NCBI GenBank assembly: GCA_021780275.1
Contig: JAJXZC010000025.1
Span: 1-9,751 of the forward strand
Length of the DNA stretch: 9,751 bases
Direction: 5' to 3'
DNA from: Pseudomonadota bacterium
Lineage (GTDB): Bacteria; Pseudomonadota; Alphaproteobacteria; Parvibaculales; Parvibaculaceae
Shown here one piece after another: positions 1 through 8,106 of this stretch. The first letter of the stretch is position 1; every line of letters begins with the position of its first letter. The notes beneath the pieces are model-generated. The model was not told the origin of the DNA. It saw nothing but the letters and a program-made list of their open reading frames with translations, and did no database searches. The position numbers and the translations under genes were made by a program.

Positions 1-155
1 AGCGCCATCATCGGCACGACCACCCCGACCCAGCCGGCGAAGACCGTTCGCCACCACCGTCGCAGCATCGCGAAGCCGAGGTCCATCGCCTCCCAGGGTG
101 AGCGTGCGCGCAGCGTGATGCCGAGCCCTTCAACCTGCACGGCCACGTCTGGCAA
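1..155 (-). CDS. N-terminal fragment of an unrecognised, probably membrane, protein (runs off left edge)
   Basis: On the minus strand a frame opens with a possible TTG at 155 and stays open for 51 codons to the edge. It reads a hydrophilic start (about residues 1-17), then SPWEAMDLGFAMLRRWW, then a hydrophobic stretch (VFAGWVGVVVPMMA) that could be a first membrane helix. This is more protein-like than the competing frame of the efflux adaptor over the same bases, which gives a Cys/Arg/Ser-rich tail. The WEAxDLGFAM pattern recalls N-termini of gammaproteobacterial membrane proteins encoded near DUF4129 genes, but that is from memory and weak. An AGG lies roughly 10-14 bases before the TTG. 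No function is assigned. It probably does not belong to the same genome segment as its neighbour. Confidence 0.4.
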   Translation of the reverse strand, partial: MPDVAVQVEGLGITLRARSPWEAMDLGFAMLRRWWRTVFAGWVGVVVPMMA

Positions 156-730
156 CGGGCGCCGTACACCTGCCCCGGCTCGGCCAAAGTCTCCGTCACC
201 GTGCCATCGGCGTCCGCGTACAGCAGCGCGTAGTCGCCCCGGTTTTGCGCTTCGCGCTCTTGCGCTTCCGCTGCGGACAACAACGCTGTGGCACTATCAG
301 CGGCGGCCTTGACTTGCTCATAGGCCTGTTGCGACACCCAACCTTCGCTCGTCAGTTTGCGGTAGCGAACCTCGTCGGCGCCTGCCTGCAACGCACGTGC
401 TCTTGCGGCCGCGACCTGCTGCGCCTGTGCGGAAATCGCAAGTCCTAGGTCGACAGGATCTATCCGCATCAAGGGTTGACCGGCTTTCACCGTCTGTCCG
501 GTATCGACGAGCCTCTGGATGATCTTCCCCGAGACACGAAATCCTAGATCGCTCTGCACACGCGCTGCGACCACGCCGGTAAACCTGAGGCTGCCCCCTT
601 CGGCCAGTTGCACAGAGGTCACCTCCACAACCCTGTCCGCCAGTCTTGGGTCCGCGACCGCCTCCGGTTTGCAGGCCGACAGGCCGAAACCAGCGAAGAC
701 GACGAGTGGGACGAGTAACCTCCGAGACAT
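8..730 (-). pseudogene. RND efflux periplasmic adaptor (membrane fusion lipoprotein), truncated after about residue 190
   Basis: This is the N-terminal half of an HlyD/AcrA-type adaptor that bridges an inner-membrane RND pump to an outer-membrane channel. Residues 1-20 are a lipoprotein signal ending in the lipobox LSAC, with C20 as the lipidated residue. Residues about 60-95 are the first half of the lipoyl-like domain (GFRVSGKI, DTGQTVKAGQPL, RIDPVDL). Residues about 96-165 are an Ala/Gln-rich helical hairpin. Residues about 168-190 return to the lipoyl domain (ADADGTVTETLAEPGQV). After G190 the frame continues to a TGA at 8 but reads an arginine/cysteine-rich tail unlike the family. The beta-barrel and membrane-proximal domains (family length is usually about 350-400 residues) are missing. 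The ATG at 730 has GGAG seven bases upstream. A TetR-type operator lies 40 bp upstream. The pump gene expected downstream is absent. Genuine homology stops at about 158-170, so this is a break in the gene or an assembly junction. Confidence 0.8.
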
Positions 731-769
731 GGGCGTGCTCCGTGAATGCAGAGCAACACTTGTTTGCTA

Positions 770-793
770 GTGACTATTTTGTCAACTAGTCAC
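770..793. promoter_or_regulatory. Predicted TetR operator upstream of the efflux adaptor
   Basis: This is a perfect 7-bp inverted repeat, GTGACTA-N10-TAGTCAC, spanning 24 bp. It begins 40 bp upstream of the adaptor ATG, in the intergenic gap after the tetR stop. On the minus strand it contains TTGACA (785-780), a good -35 hexamer, so a bound repressor would block the promoter. The outer half-sites GTGAC-N14-GTCAC recur at the same distance from the tetR start. Confidence 0.72.
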
Positions 794-811
794 GGCAATC
801 TTTCTGCGACT

Positions 812-1447
812 TCACGGCGAGAGGCTTCGCAGCACCAGATTGGCTAAAAGGCCGGCATCCTCCTCCAAGGTATCCAACCGCGTCAGCAGAACCGCGGGAT
901 GCGTGACGCAATCCAGAGCCAGCATGACGGCGCGCGCGGTCTCGTCCAGCGGCGTTTTGCGCTCAAACTCGCCGCTCTCCCTTCCCTCGCGAAGGACGGC
1001 GAGGGCAATCGCGAAAAGCCGTTCTTTATAATGACAGGTCGAGGACCACCCCTCCTTGAGACTTGTTGCGGCAAGGTCGTGCATCTTGCGTTCATGGAAA
1101 AACATATCGCCGCTGCGGTGAGCTATCACTTTGAAAATGCGGCGCAACTTCTCGGATGCCGATTTGTCCTCTGCGACAATCGCTTCCGCGGCGCCGGAGA
1201 TTTCGGTGAGAACCATGTTGCAAATGGCGGCACCGATCGCCTGCTTCGAATCGAAGAATTTATAGATGTAAGCTTTTGAAAACCCGATGGCTTTTGCGAG
1301 ATCCGAGACGGTCGTCTTTTCGTAGCCATAATGACGGAAATGCTCGCCGGCCGCAGCGATAATCTGCTCCCGACGCTCGTGCTCAACCGGCCCCCGCTGG
1401 CGGTCAACTGGCCCCATCTCCCCTGTGGTATAGTTTTCCTGTCGCAT
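812..1447 (-). CDS. TetR/AcrR-family transcriptional regulator of the adjacent efflux gene
   Basis: A 211-residue one-domain regulator of usual TetR length. Residues about 25-70 form the N-terminal DNA-binding domain: RREQIIAAAGEHFRHYGYEKTTV, then the helix-turn-helix LAKAIGFSKAYIYKFFDSK. The rest is an all-helical ligand-binding and dimerisation domain. It lies directly upstream of, and on the same strand as, the RND adaptor, the usual arrangement for a local drug- or solvent-responsive repressor. The frame is open up to an ATG at 1537, but that start would place the predicted operator at 1487-1510 inside the gene, and the extra residues do not look TetR-like. The ATG at 1447 is therefore preferred. 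A second in-frame ATG at 1417 follows a G-rich AGGGGAG, but the spacing is too tight for a good ribosome binding site. Repression of both tetR and the adaptor is inferred from the shared palindromes. The effector is unknown. Confidence 0.88.
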   Translation of the reverse strand: MRQENYTTGEMGPVDRQRGPVEHERREQIIAAAGEHFRHYGYEKTTVSDLAKAIGFSKAYIYKFFDSKQAIGAAICNMVLTEISGAAEAIVAEDKSASEKLRRIFKVIAHRSGDMFFHERKMHDLAATSLKEGWSSTCHYKERLFAIALAVLREGRESGEFERKTPLDETARAVMLALDCVTHPAVLLTRLDTLEEDAGLLANLVLRSLSP

Positions 1448-1486
1448 AATCGCCAAGATAGCAACCCGACCTCGCATTGGCAACAA

Positions 1487-1510
1487 GTGACCCATTAAGA
1501 ATACGGTCAC
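1487..1510. promoter_or_regulatory. Predicted TetR operator upstream of tetR (autoregulation)
   Basis: This is an inverted repeat AGTGACC-N12-GGTCACT (1486-1511). Its core GTGAC-N14-GTCAC has the same half-sites and the same 14-base spacing as the palindrome in front of the adaptor gene. It begins exactly 40 bp upstream of the chosen tetR ATG, as the other begins 40 bp upstream of the adaptor ATG. No strong -10 is visible between it and the gene. Confidence 0.7.
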
Positions 1511-1579
1511 TACCGCTTTCGTTCCGGCAAGCACCAAGCGGTTCGGCTCGGAAATGCCAATGTCATCCCGACGACTAGC

Positions 1580-1921
1580 TCACCGCACTGCGCCCAAGCC
1601 TACTTGATGTATTCTGAGCCAGTCGGCGAGATCAGTTTCTGACATCCCGCTGGCCGCCCAGGTGGTTACGATCTCTTCGTCGGTGGCATCGATCTCTTTC
1701 CCGTCGATGTTCAAAAAGAGTTCGGCAACGACAAAAGAGACACGTTTGTTTCCGTCGAGAAACGGATGGTTTTTGGCGATTCCGAAGGCATAGGCTGCCG
1801 CAAGGTCAAATAGGTCCGGATCGCCGTAGGCGAATTGATTCTTCGGCCGCTCGAGCGCGGAGTCGAGGAGCCCTTCATCGCGAAGACCGAAAGCAGACAC
1901 AATTCTTAGCTCGTGCTGCAT
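1580..1921 (-). CDS. Doc/Fic-family (death-on-curing) protein, short and without a visible antitoxin
   Basis: A 113-residue protein with the Fic-fold signature HPFLDGNKR at residues 52-60. The NKR ending matches Doc-type proteins rather than the AMP-transferring Fic consensus HPFxxGNGR. In the studied phage P1 case Doc phosphorylates EF-Tu, but activity here is inferred only. Other family blocks are visible: GLRDEGLLDSALERP (12-26), FAYGDPDLFDLAAAYAFGIAKN, VVAELFL and a C-terminal ADWL. The ATG at 1921 is chosen because GAGG sits four bases upstream. A longer frame reaching 2080 would overlap the start of the divergent reductase gene and has no family resemblance. Canonical Doc proteins are about 125 residues and begin with a segment ending in an IHDxxLxxxGG-like motif. 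Here only a remnant (QHELRIVSAF) precedes GLRDEG, so the N-terminus is shortened or lost. No phd-, AbrB- or MazE-like antitoxin frame lies upstream. It may be an orphan or a decaying toxin. Confidence 0.75.
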   Translation of the reverse strand: MQHELRIVSAFGLRDEGLLDSALERPKNQFAYGDPDLFDLAAAYAFGIAKNHPFLDGNKRVSFVVAELFLNIDGKEIDATDEEIVTTWAASGMSETDLADWLRIHQVGLGAVR

Positions 1922-1965
1922 CCCGCCTCGGAGCTGTTCCAATTGAGCAAGGTGATCGAGGTCAA

Positions 1966-1986
1966 GGCGGCCCCCCCGGCGGCCCC
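1966..1986. repeat. GC-only tract with a 9-bp direct repeat
   Basis: Two copies of GGCGGCCCC (1966-1974 and 1978-1986) flank CCC, giving a run of seven C inside 21 bases made only of G and C. It lies between the Doc-like gene and the reductase. No function is evident. Such a tract is prone to slippage and sequencing errors, so it is a plausible site for loss of the original Doc N-terminus. Confidence 0.5.
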
Positions 1987-2021
1987 TTAACTTTCCGCTC
2001 GTAAAGACAGTGGAGGCCCGG

Positions 2022-2744
2022 ATGAGTAGGACAGCTCTGATCACTGGCGGTGTAAGCGGCATCGGCGCGGCGACTGCCAAACTCTTGAAAAAATCCGGTT
2101 ATTTGGTTTTAGCCAATTATTTCGGCAACGATGCGGATGCGAAGGCTTTTCACGCCGAAACTCAGATTTCGATACGGTCTTGGGACGTCGCTGATTTCGA
2201 TGCATGCCAGCAGAATGTTGGAACTCTGGTGCAAGAAAATGGGCCCATTGACATCCTCGTCAACAACGCCGGCATCACGCGCGACAGCACCCTCCACAAG
2301 ATGACCAAGGAGCAATGGCGAAGCGTGATCGACGTCGACCTCGGCGGGTGCTTCAACATGAGCCGAGCAGTGATCGAAAGCATGCGTCAGCGCGGGTTTG
2401 GGCGAATCGTCAACATCAGTTCGATCAATGCGCTTGCAGGCCAGTTTGGACAGACGAATTACGCCGCGGCAAAGGCCGGGATCATCGGTTTTACCAAGTC
2501 GCTGGCGCGAGAAGGTGCCGCGCGCGGCATAACCGTAAATGCGATCGCACCAGGCTATACCGATACAGGAATGGTGCGCGCCGTTCCCGAAAAGATTCTC
2601 GCGGGTATCGTGGCCGACGTACCGATACCGCGGCTCGCAAAACCGGAAGAGATCGCGCGTGGAGTTCTATTCCTGATAGACGATGATGCTGGCTTCATAA
2701 CCGGCACAACCTTGTCGATCAACGGCGGAAAATACATGCAATAG
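2022..2744 (+). CDS. phaB: Acetoacetyl-CoA reductase (PhaB/PhbB-type short-chain dehydrogenase)
   Basis: A 240-residue classical SDR that would reduce acetoacetyl-CoA to (R)-3-hydroxybutyryl-CoA with NAD(P)H, the step before polyhydroxybutyrate synthase. The nucleotide-binding motif TGGVSGIG is at residues 8-15 and NNAG at 81-84, followed by ITRD and KMT, which are typical of PhaB. The catalytic S134, Y147 and K151 lie within NISSINALAGQFGQTNYAAAK; the GQFGQTNY block matches well-known PhaB enzymes such as that of Cupriavidus. The C-terminus carries PGYTDTGMV and the substrate-side INGGKYM. Length is normal for the family (about 240-246). The ATG at 2022 is chosen over an in-frame GTG at 2010 because GGAGG lies five bases upstream of the ATG. 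The reductase stands alone on the plus strand, without phaA or phaC, and is convergent with the Zn dehydrogenase. Besides polymer synthesis it could serve as an electron sink under low oxygen. A FabG role is possible but less likely. Confidence 0.88.
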   Translation: MSRTALITGGVSGIGAATAKLLKKSGYLVLANYFGNDADAKAFHAETQISIRSWDVADFDACQQNVGTLVQENGPIDILVNNAGITRDSTLHKMTKEQWRSVIDVDLGGCFNMSRAVIESMRQRGFGRIVNISSINALAGQFGQTNYAAAKAGIIGFTKSLAREGAARGITVNAIAPGYTDTGMVRAVPEKILAGIVADVPIPRLAKPEEIARGVLFLIDDDAGFITGTTLSINGGKYMQ

Positions 2745-2804
2745 CTCACCACTTGCGCGGCGAGCCACAAGATCATCACTTCTATGCGACGATGGATCTA
2801 ACCT

Positions 2805-3842
2805 TTAGGCCTCTATGATGACTTTAAGCGCGTGCGTATCCGCCGCCTTCCCGAACGTCTCATAAGCGTCGAGAATATGATCGAGCGTGAAATGATGGGT
2901 AATCAGTTTTTTCGGATCAAGCTTCCCGGCTACAACGGTCTTTAACAACATCGGTGTCATCACCGTATCGACGAGTCGTGTGGTAATAGAGATATTCTGC
3001 GACCACAATTTCTCGAGGTGAAGATCAAACTTCACACCGTGCACTCCGACATTGGCGATCGTTCCGCCGGGCGCGACGATATTCTCGCAGGTGATGAATG
3101 AAGCGGGCACCCCGACAGCCTCGATGGCGGCGTCCACGCCGCGATTTCCCGTTATGTCCATGACGGCCTTCACCGGATCACTCTCGGCCGCATTGATTGT
3201 CGCGGTGGCGCCAAACCGCGTTGCAACCTGCAATCTATTGGGATCGAGGTCGATGACAATAATCGCCGCAGGCGAATAAAATTGCGCCGTGAGCAGCGCT
3301 GCGAGGCCGATCGGCCCCGCCCCGACGATCGCCACCGTACTTCCCGGCGCCACTTTCCCGTTCAGGACACCGCACTCGAAACCCGTCGGAAGAATGTCGC
3401 TGAGCATCACGAGAGCTTCTTCATCGAAACCGTCCGGCAGGTGATAGAGGCTCGTATCGGCATAGGGAATGCGAACGTATTCTGCCTGCGTACCGTCGAT
3501 CTCATTGCCTAAAATCCAGCCGCCCGTCATGCAATGCGAATACATTCCACGCCGGCAATATTCACAGCGCCCGCAGGCCGTGATGCAAGAAATCAAGACC
3601 CGATCGCCGGTCTGGAAAGTCGTTACGCCACTGCCGACGTCCGCGATAACCCCGGTCCCCTCATGGCCAAGAATGCGACCCGGTGCACAGGTCGGTACAT
3701 CGCCTTTCAAAATATGCAGATCCGTTCCGCAAATCGTCGTCTTCGCAATCTTCACAATTGCATCCGTCGGCGATTTCAACTTCGGCAGAGGCCGGTCCTG
3801 CAGGGATTTTTGATCTGGGCCTTGATAGACGAGCGCCTTCAC
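2805..3842 (-). CDS. Zinc-dependent medium-chain alcohol dehydrogenase, NAD-type
   Basis: A 345-residue MDR-superfamily enzyme that oxidises alcohols or reduces aldehydes and ketones in the cytosol. The catalytic zinc site is C38 (ICGTD), H60-E61 (LGHEGTG) and D148 (SDILPTG). The structural zinc lobe is complete, with C90, C93, C96 and C104 in ACGRCEYCRRGMYSHC. The Rossmann motif is G173-x-G175-xx-G178, and the acidic D197 in VIDLDP at the end of the second strand suggests NAD rather than NADP. Overall pattern and length resemble the isopropanol/secondary-alcohol dehydrogenase branch, but the substrate cannot be read from sequence. The start is GTG at 3842 with GGAG seven bases upstream. It faces the reductase tail to tail (60-bp gap, no convincing terminator) and diverges from atpD. 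The shared promoter region contains an FNR/FixK-type box 60 bp upstream of this start, so induction at low oxygen is plausible, with a fermentative NADH-reoxidising role inferred. Confidence 0.9.
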   Translation of the reverse strand: MKALVYQGPDQKSLQDRPLPKLKSPTDAIVKIAKTTICGTDLHILKGDVPTCAPGRILGHEGTGVIADVGSGVTTFQTGDRVLISCITACGRCEYCRRGMYSHCMTGGWILGNEIDGTQAEYVRIPYADTSLYHLPDGFDEEALVMLSDILPTGFECGVLNGKVAPGSTVAIVGAGPIGLAALLTAQFYSPAAIIVIDLDPNRLQVATRFGATATINAAESDPVKAVMDITGNRGVDAAIEAVGVPASFITCENIVAPGGTIANVGVHGVKFDLHLEKLWSQNISITTRLVDTVMTPMLLKTVVAGKLDPKKLITHHFTLDHILDAYETFGKAADTHALKVIIEA

Positions 3843-3901
3843 GAAAATTCTCCGCGATCGAGACTGGAATGTTCAAGTTCGCGAGATTCGGTAATCAGGC
3901 C

Positions 3902-3915
3902 TTGATCTGAATCAT
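3902..3915. promoter_or_regulatory. FNR/FixK/ANR-type box in the divergent adh-atpD promoter region
   Basis: The sequence TTGAT-CTGA-ATCAT matches the CRP/FNR-family consensus TTGAT-N4-ATCAA at 9 of 10 defined positions. Its centre (3908.5) is 76 bp before the atpD ATG. A class II arrangement (centre at -41.5) would put transcription start near 3950, and an A/T-rich -10-like stretch (TAGCTTATT, 3940-3948) sits about where expected. In the other direction the box is 60 bp upstream of the dehydrogenase GTG, also usable, but no clear -10 is seen there. The target direction is inferred. Confidence 0.72.
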
Positions 3916-3937
3916 ATCGCCCGCCCGCATGACGACG

Positions 3938-5818
<1,881 letters not shown>

Positions 5819-5822
<4 letters not shown>

Positions 5823-6112
5823 AGGACCAATCTCAGAACCGGTCCGAGGCGGATGGCGGTATGCTTGATTCCGTGCGCCGCGCCCGCCGGCACAGTTTGT
5901 GGCAGGCCGAAGGCGTGCCGACGGTGATGCGCTTCGTCGGCCAGATCGGCGTCCTCGGCTGGATCATCGTGACGCCTACTCTGATCGGCCTCTTCGTCGG
6001 GCGATGGATCGATTCGCGCTTGGACACGGGCATATTCTGGAGCGCGCCTTTGATGCTGGTCGGTGTAGCCCTTGGCTGCTGGTCGGCCTGGCGATGGATG
6101 CACCGGCAATGA
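5819..6112 (+). CDS. atpQ: AtpQ, AtpI-like membrane protein of the N-ATPase
   Basis: A 97-residue membrane protein with a charged, soluble N-terminus (about residues 1-36) and two predicted membrane helices (about 39-64 and 73-94). The join GLFVGRWIDSRLDTG is the typical AtpI-family loop (glycine-rich helix, G-R-W-(I/L)-D). AtpI relatives help assemble the c ring and have been proposed to affect Mg2+ or Ca2+ supply; a c-ring assembly role here is inferred. A small AtpI-like gene after atpC and before atpR is a hallmark of N-ATPase operons. The start is GTG at 5819, overlapping the atpC stop by four bases. The stop overlaps the atpR ATG in the same way. No independent ribosome binding site stands out. 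Confidence 0.85.
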
Positions 6113-6399
6113 CAAGCTTGGCGCCTGGAACTCTGCTTGCCGCCAAAATCATCGCGGGTTTCCTCGCCGGCGCCGGTGTCGGCCTGTTTCATTTTGGCTT
6201 GCTGCAAAAGAATATCGAAATTCTCATCGCCTGTGGATCAACGGTGCGAGCGGTCGCCTTGCACGCCATACGCTTTATCGGGACTGGCACTACGCTCTAT
6301 TTCGCCGCCCGATTCGGCGCGCTGCCGTTGCTTGCCGCGGCAGCGGGGATCCTGCCCGCACGATGGCTTGCGTTGCGGCATGTGGGAGGCGCGCAATGA
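6109..6399 (+). CDS. atpR: AtpR, N-ATPase-specific small membrane subunit
   Basis: A 96-residue very hydrophobic protein with three likely membrane helices (about residues 8-31, 45-66 and 69-88) and basic residues within or next to them (R47, R55, R68, R85, H52). AtpR is found only in N-type ATPase operons. Earlier comparative work suggested its conserved arginine could pair with the c-subunit carboxylate during ring assembly; R47 or R55 would be the candidates here, which is inference. The ATG overlaps the atpQ stop and the TGA overlaps the atpB start, both as ATGA. A frame reading further upstream exists but only as the shadow of atpQ, so the coupled ATG is chosen. Identification rests on position, size and helix pattern more than on a strong motif. 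Confidence 0.82.
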   Translation: MTSLAPGTLLAAKIIAGFLAGAGVGLFHFGLLQKNIEILIACGSTVRAVALHAIRFIGTGTTLYFAARFGALPLLAAAAGILPARWLALRHVGGAQ

Positions 6400-7109
6400 T
6401 CGGTTCGCCGCTCGTGACCACAAAGCTCTTCTCGCTGGGTCCGCTGGCGATCACAACTCCGGTCGTCGTAACTTGGGGATTGATGGCCGCGATCGGTGGC
6501 GCAAGCTTCGTCGCGGAGCGCCTACTGACCGTGCGGCCGCCGGCTTGGCAAGCGGGGCTGGAGCTGTTTGTCGGCGCTCTGGAACAGCAGATCCGCGAGA
6601 CCATCCGCGTGGCGCCGCAACCTTATATGCCCTTTCTCGGCACCTTATTCATTTTCATCTTGGCCTCGAACTGGTCTTCCCTAATTCCGGGCGTCGAACC
6701 TCCGACGGCGCATATCGAGACGGATGCGGCTCTGGCCGTCCTGGTATTTTGCGCGGTCTTCTATTTCGGCATTCGGACCCGCGGGCTCTTCGGCTTTTTA
6801 AAAACTTTTGCCGAACCAAGCGTCGTGATGATTCCGCTCAACATCGTCGAGACATTCACGCGGACCTTCTCGCTCGTCGTCCGCCTCTTCGGCAATATCA
6901 TGAGCGGTGTTTTCATCATCGCGATCGTGCTCTCGCTCGCCGGTTTGATCGTCCCGATCCCGCTGATGGCGCTCGATCTGCTGACCGGCGCGGTGCAGGC
7001 CTATATCTTCACCGTGCTTGCCATGGTCTTCATCGGGGGCGCCGTGAGCGAAGACGAGACACGTATTCCCAAGCGACAGATCCAACAGAAGGCGTCAAGC
7101 ATCCCATGA
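6396..7109 (+). CDS. atpB: N-type ATPase Fo subunit a
   Basis: A 237-residue polytopic membrane stator subunit that forms the two ion half-channels next to the c ring. The indispensable arginine (E. coli R210) is R163 in [11 protein letters not shown]. The matching glutamine of the last helix (E. coli Q252) is Q201 in [18 protein letters not shown]. The [12 protein letters not shown] block (103-114) is the usual PTAD(I/L)N region before the third helix. Five to six hydrophobic segments are visible. It is shorter than E. coli AtpB (271), as is usual for N-type a subunits. The ATG overlaps the atpR stop by four bases and its TGA overlaps the atpE ATG. An alternative upstream start in the same frame (6072) lies inside atpQ/atpR and reads non-membrane sequence, so it was rejected. 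Confidence 0.95.
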   Translation: MIGSPLVTTKLFSLGPLAITTPVVVTWGLMAAIGGASFVAERLLTVRPPAWQAGLELFVGALEQQIRETIRVAPQPYMPFLGTLFIFILASNWSSLIPGVEPPTAHIETDAALAVLVFCAVFYFGIRTRGLFGFLKTFAEPSVVMIPLNIVETFTRTFSLVVRLFGNIMSGVFIIAIVLSLAGLIVPIPLMALDLLTGAVQAYIFTVLAMVFIGGAVSEDETRIPKRQIQQKASSIP

Positions 7110-7351
7110 ACGATATTGAAATCGTCAGTATAGCCGCGGCGGCCGTGGCCGTCTCCTTCGGCGCAATTGGCCCGGCGCTTGCGGAGGGGCGCGCCGTTGC
7201 AGCTGCGATGGAGGCCATCGCCAGACAACCCGAGGCGGCCGGCACCATCTCGCGAACCCTCTTCGTCGGCTTGGCGATGATCGAGACCATGGCAATCTAT
7301 TGTCTCGTCGTTGCCTTGCTTGTGCTCTTCGCGAACCCGTTCCTCCACTGA
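7106..7351 (+). CDS. atpE: N-type ATPase Fo subunit c (rotor ring)
   Basis: An 81-residue hairpin of two membrane helices joined by the polar loop RQPE (40-43). The ion-carrying carboxylate is E60 in the second helix (MIETMAIY). Aligned by the loop to Ilyobacter tartaricus c, E60, T61 and Y65 fall at the positions of E65, S66 and Y70, and E27 falls at Q32, giving a second carboxylate in the first helix. The helix-packing motif GxGxGxGxG (Ilyobacter 25-33) reads A-G-A-A-G (20, 22, 24, 26, 28). Ion choice (Na+ or H+) is therefore not settled by the motif. The c17 ring of the Burkholderia pseudomallei N-ATPase was reported to be proton-specific. The ATG overlaps the atpB stop. No strong ribosome binding site precedes it, although c is needed in many copies. 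The stop is two bases before atpF. Confidence 0.95.
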   Translation: MNDIEIVSIAAAAVAVSFGAIGPALAEGRAVAAAMEAIARQPEAAGTISRTLFVGLAMIETMAIYCLVVALLVLFANPFLH

Positions 7352-7353
7352 CC

Positions 7354-8106
7354 ATGCATATCGACTGGTCGACGCTGGCTCTCCAGACGATCAATGTTTT
7401 GATCCTCGTCTGGATTCTTGCGAAGTTTTTGTTTCGGCCGCTGCGCGACATTATCGCCAAGCGGCAGGCGCAGGCCAATGCTGTGCTCGCCGATGCCGAT
7501 GCGCTGAAAAAGCAGGCAGCCGAGGCCAAGGCCGAGGCGGAAAAAGCACGCAAGGCGATCGACGTGAAAAGACAACAGCTTCTGGCCGAAGCCCAAGCGG
7601 AAGCGGCGGCCGAAAAGGTGCGCATCATCGAGGCGGCGCGGACCGAGATCGGCAAAGAGCGCGCCGAAGCCGCGGCCGCGGCAGCACACGAACAAAAGCA
7701 AATGGAAGAAGCGCTGATGCCCCGAATCAAGAGCCTCGCGGTCGAGATCGCGCAACAACTTCTCGGACGACTGTCCCCCGATGCCGGCCTTGATGGCTTT
7801 ATCGACGAACTCTGCGCGAAGCTGAACGATGCGCCGGCCGCGACGCGGGCCGCGTTGCAATCGGACGGCAACGCCACGATGCCAATAGAAGTCGTGACTG
7901 CAGCGCAATTGACGGCGGCGACGAATGCGCGTCTGTGCGAAAAGCTGCAGACCGCCCTGGGGCCTAACATCGCGCTGAGATTCAGCGTCGATCCTGCTCT
8001 GATCGCCGGCATCGAGCTGCACGGACGCACCCTCTCCTTGAGCAACAGCCTGCGTCATGACCTCGACCAAATCGCCGGGGAACTGGATTTCGGAGCTCGA
8101 TTTTGA
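7354..8106 (+). CDS. atpF: N-type ATPase subunit b with delta-like C-terminal domain
   Basis: A 250-residue peripheral-stalk subunit, far longer than the usual 156-170. Residues about 6-26 are the membrane anchor ([18 protein letters not shown]), followed by the b-type [11 protein letters not shown]. Residues about 30-125 are a long Ala/Glu/Lys-rich coiled coil. Residues about 128-160 form another helix ([19 protein letters not shown]). The last 70 residues resemble the delta/OSCP C-terminal domain: VVTAAQLT at 180-187, then [11 protein letters not shown] at 212-222 and [18 protein letters not shown]. No separate delta gene lies in the operon, so this tail probably provides the top-of-F1 contact. 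The ATG at 7354 begins two bases after the atpE stop. An earlier in-frame start at 7300 lies inside atpE and was rejected. The stop overlaps the TTG of atpA (TTGA). Confidence 0.92.
   Translation: MHIDWSTLALQTINVLILVWILAKFLFRPLRDIIAKRQAQANAVLADADALKKQAAEAKAEAEKARKAIDVKRQQLLAEAQAEAAAEKVRIIEAARTEIGKERAEAAAAAAHEQKQMEEALMPRIKSLAVEIAQQLLGRLSPDAGLDGFIDELCAKLNDAPAATRAALQSDGNATMPIEVVTAAQLTAATNARLCEKLQTALGPNIALRFSVDPALIAGIELHGRTLSLSNSLRHDLDQIAGELDFGARF

Noticed and set aside
1448..1537. Longer tetR start at 1537
   Set aside because: The extra 30 residues do not look like a TetR N-terminus, and the predicted operator at 1487-1510 would fall within the coding region. The ATG at 1447 has the same operator spacing as the adaptor gene.
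1941..1957. FNR-like box upstream of the reductase (TTGAG....GTGAT)
   Set aside because: Only the left half resembles the consensus, and the right half does not match ATCAA.
1922..2080. N-terminal extension of the Doc-like protein up to 2080
   Set aside because: It overlaps the start and ribosome binding site of the divergent reductase gene, crosses a GC-only repeat, and shows no Doc-family pattern. The ATG at 1921 has a good ribosome binding site.
2745..2804. Possible terminator between the convergent reductase and dehydrogenase genes
   Set aside because: Only a four-base CTTG/CAAG pairing around 2753-2772 with a mismatched interior and no T-run on either strand, which is too weak to call.
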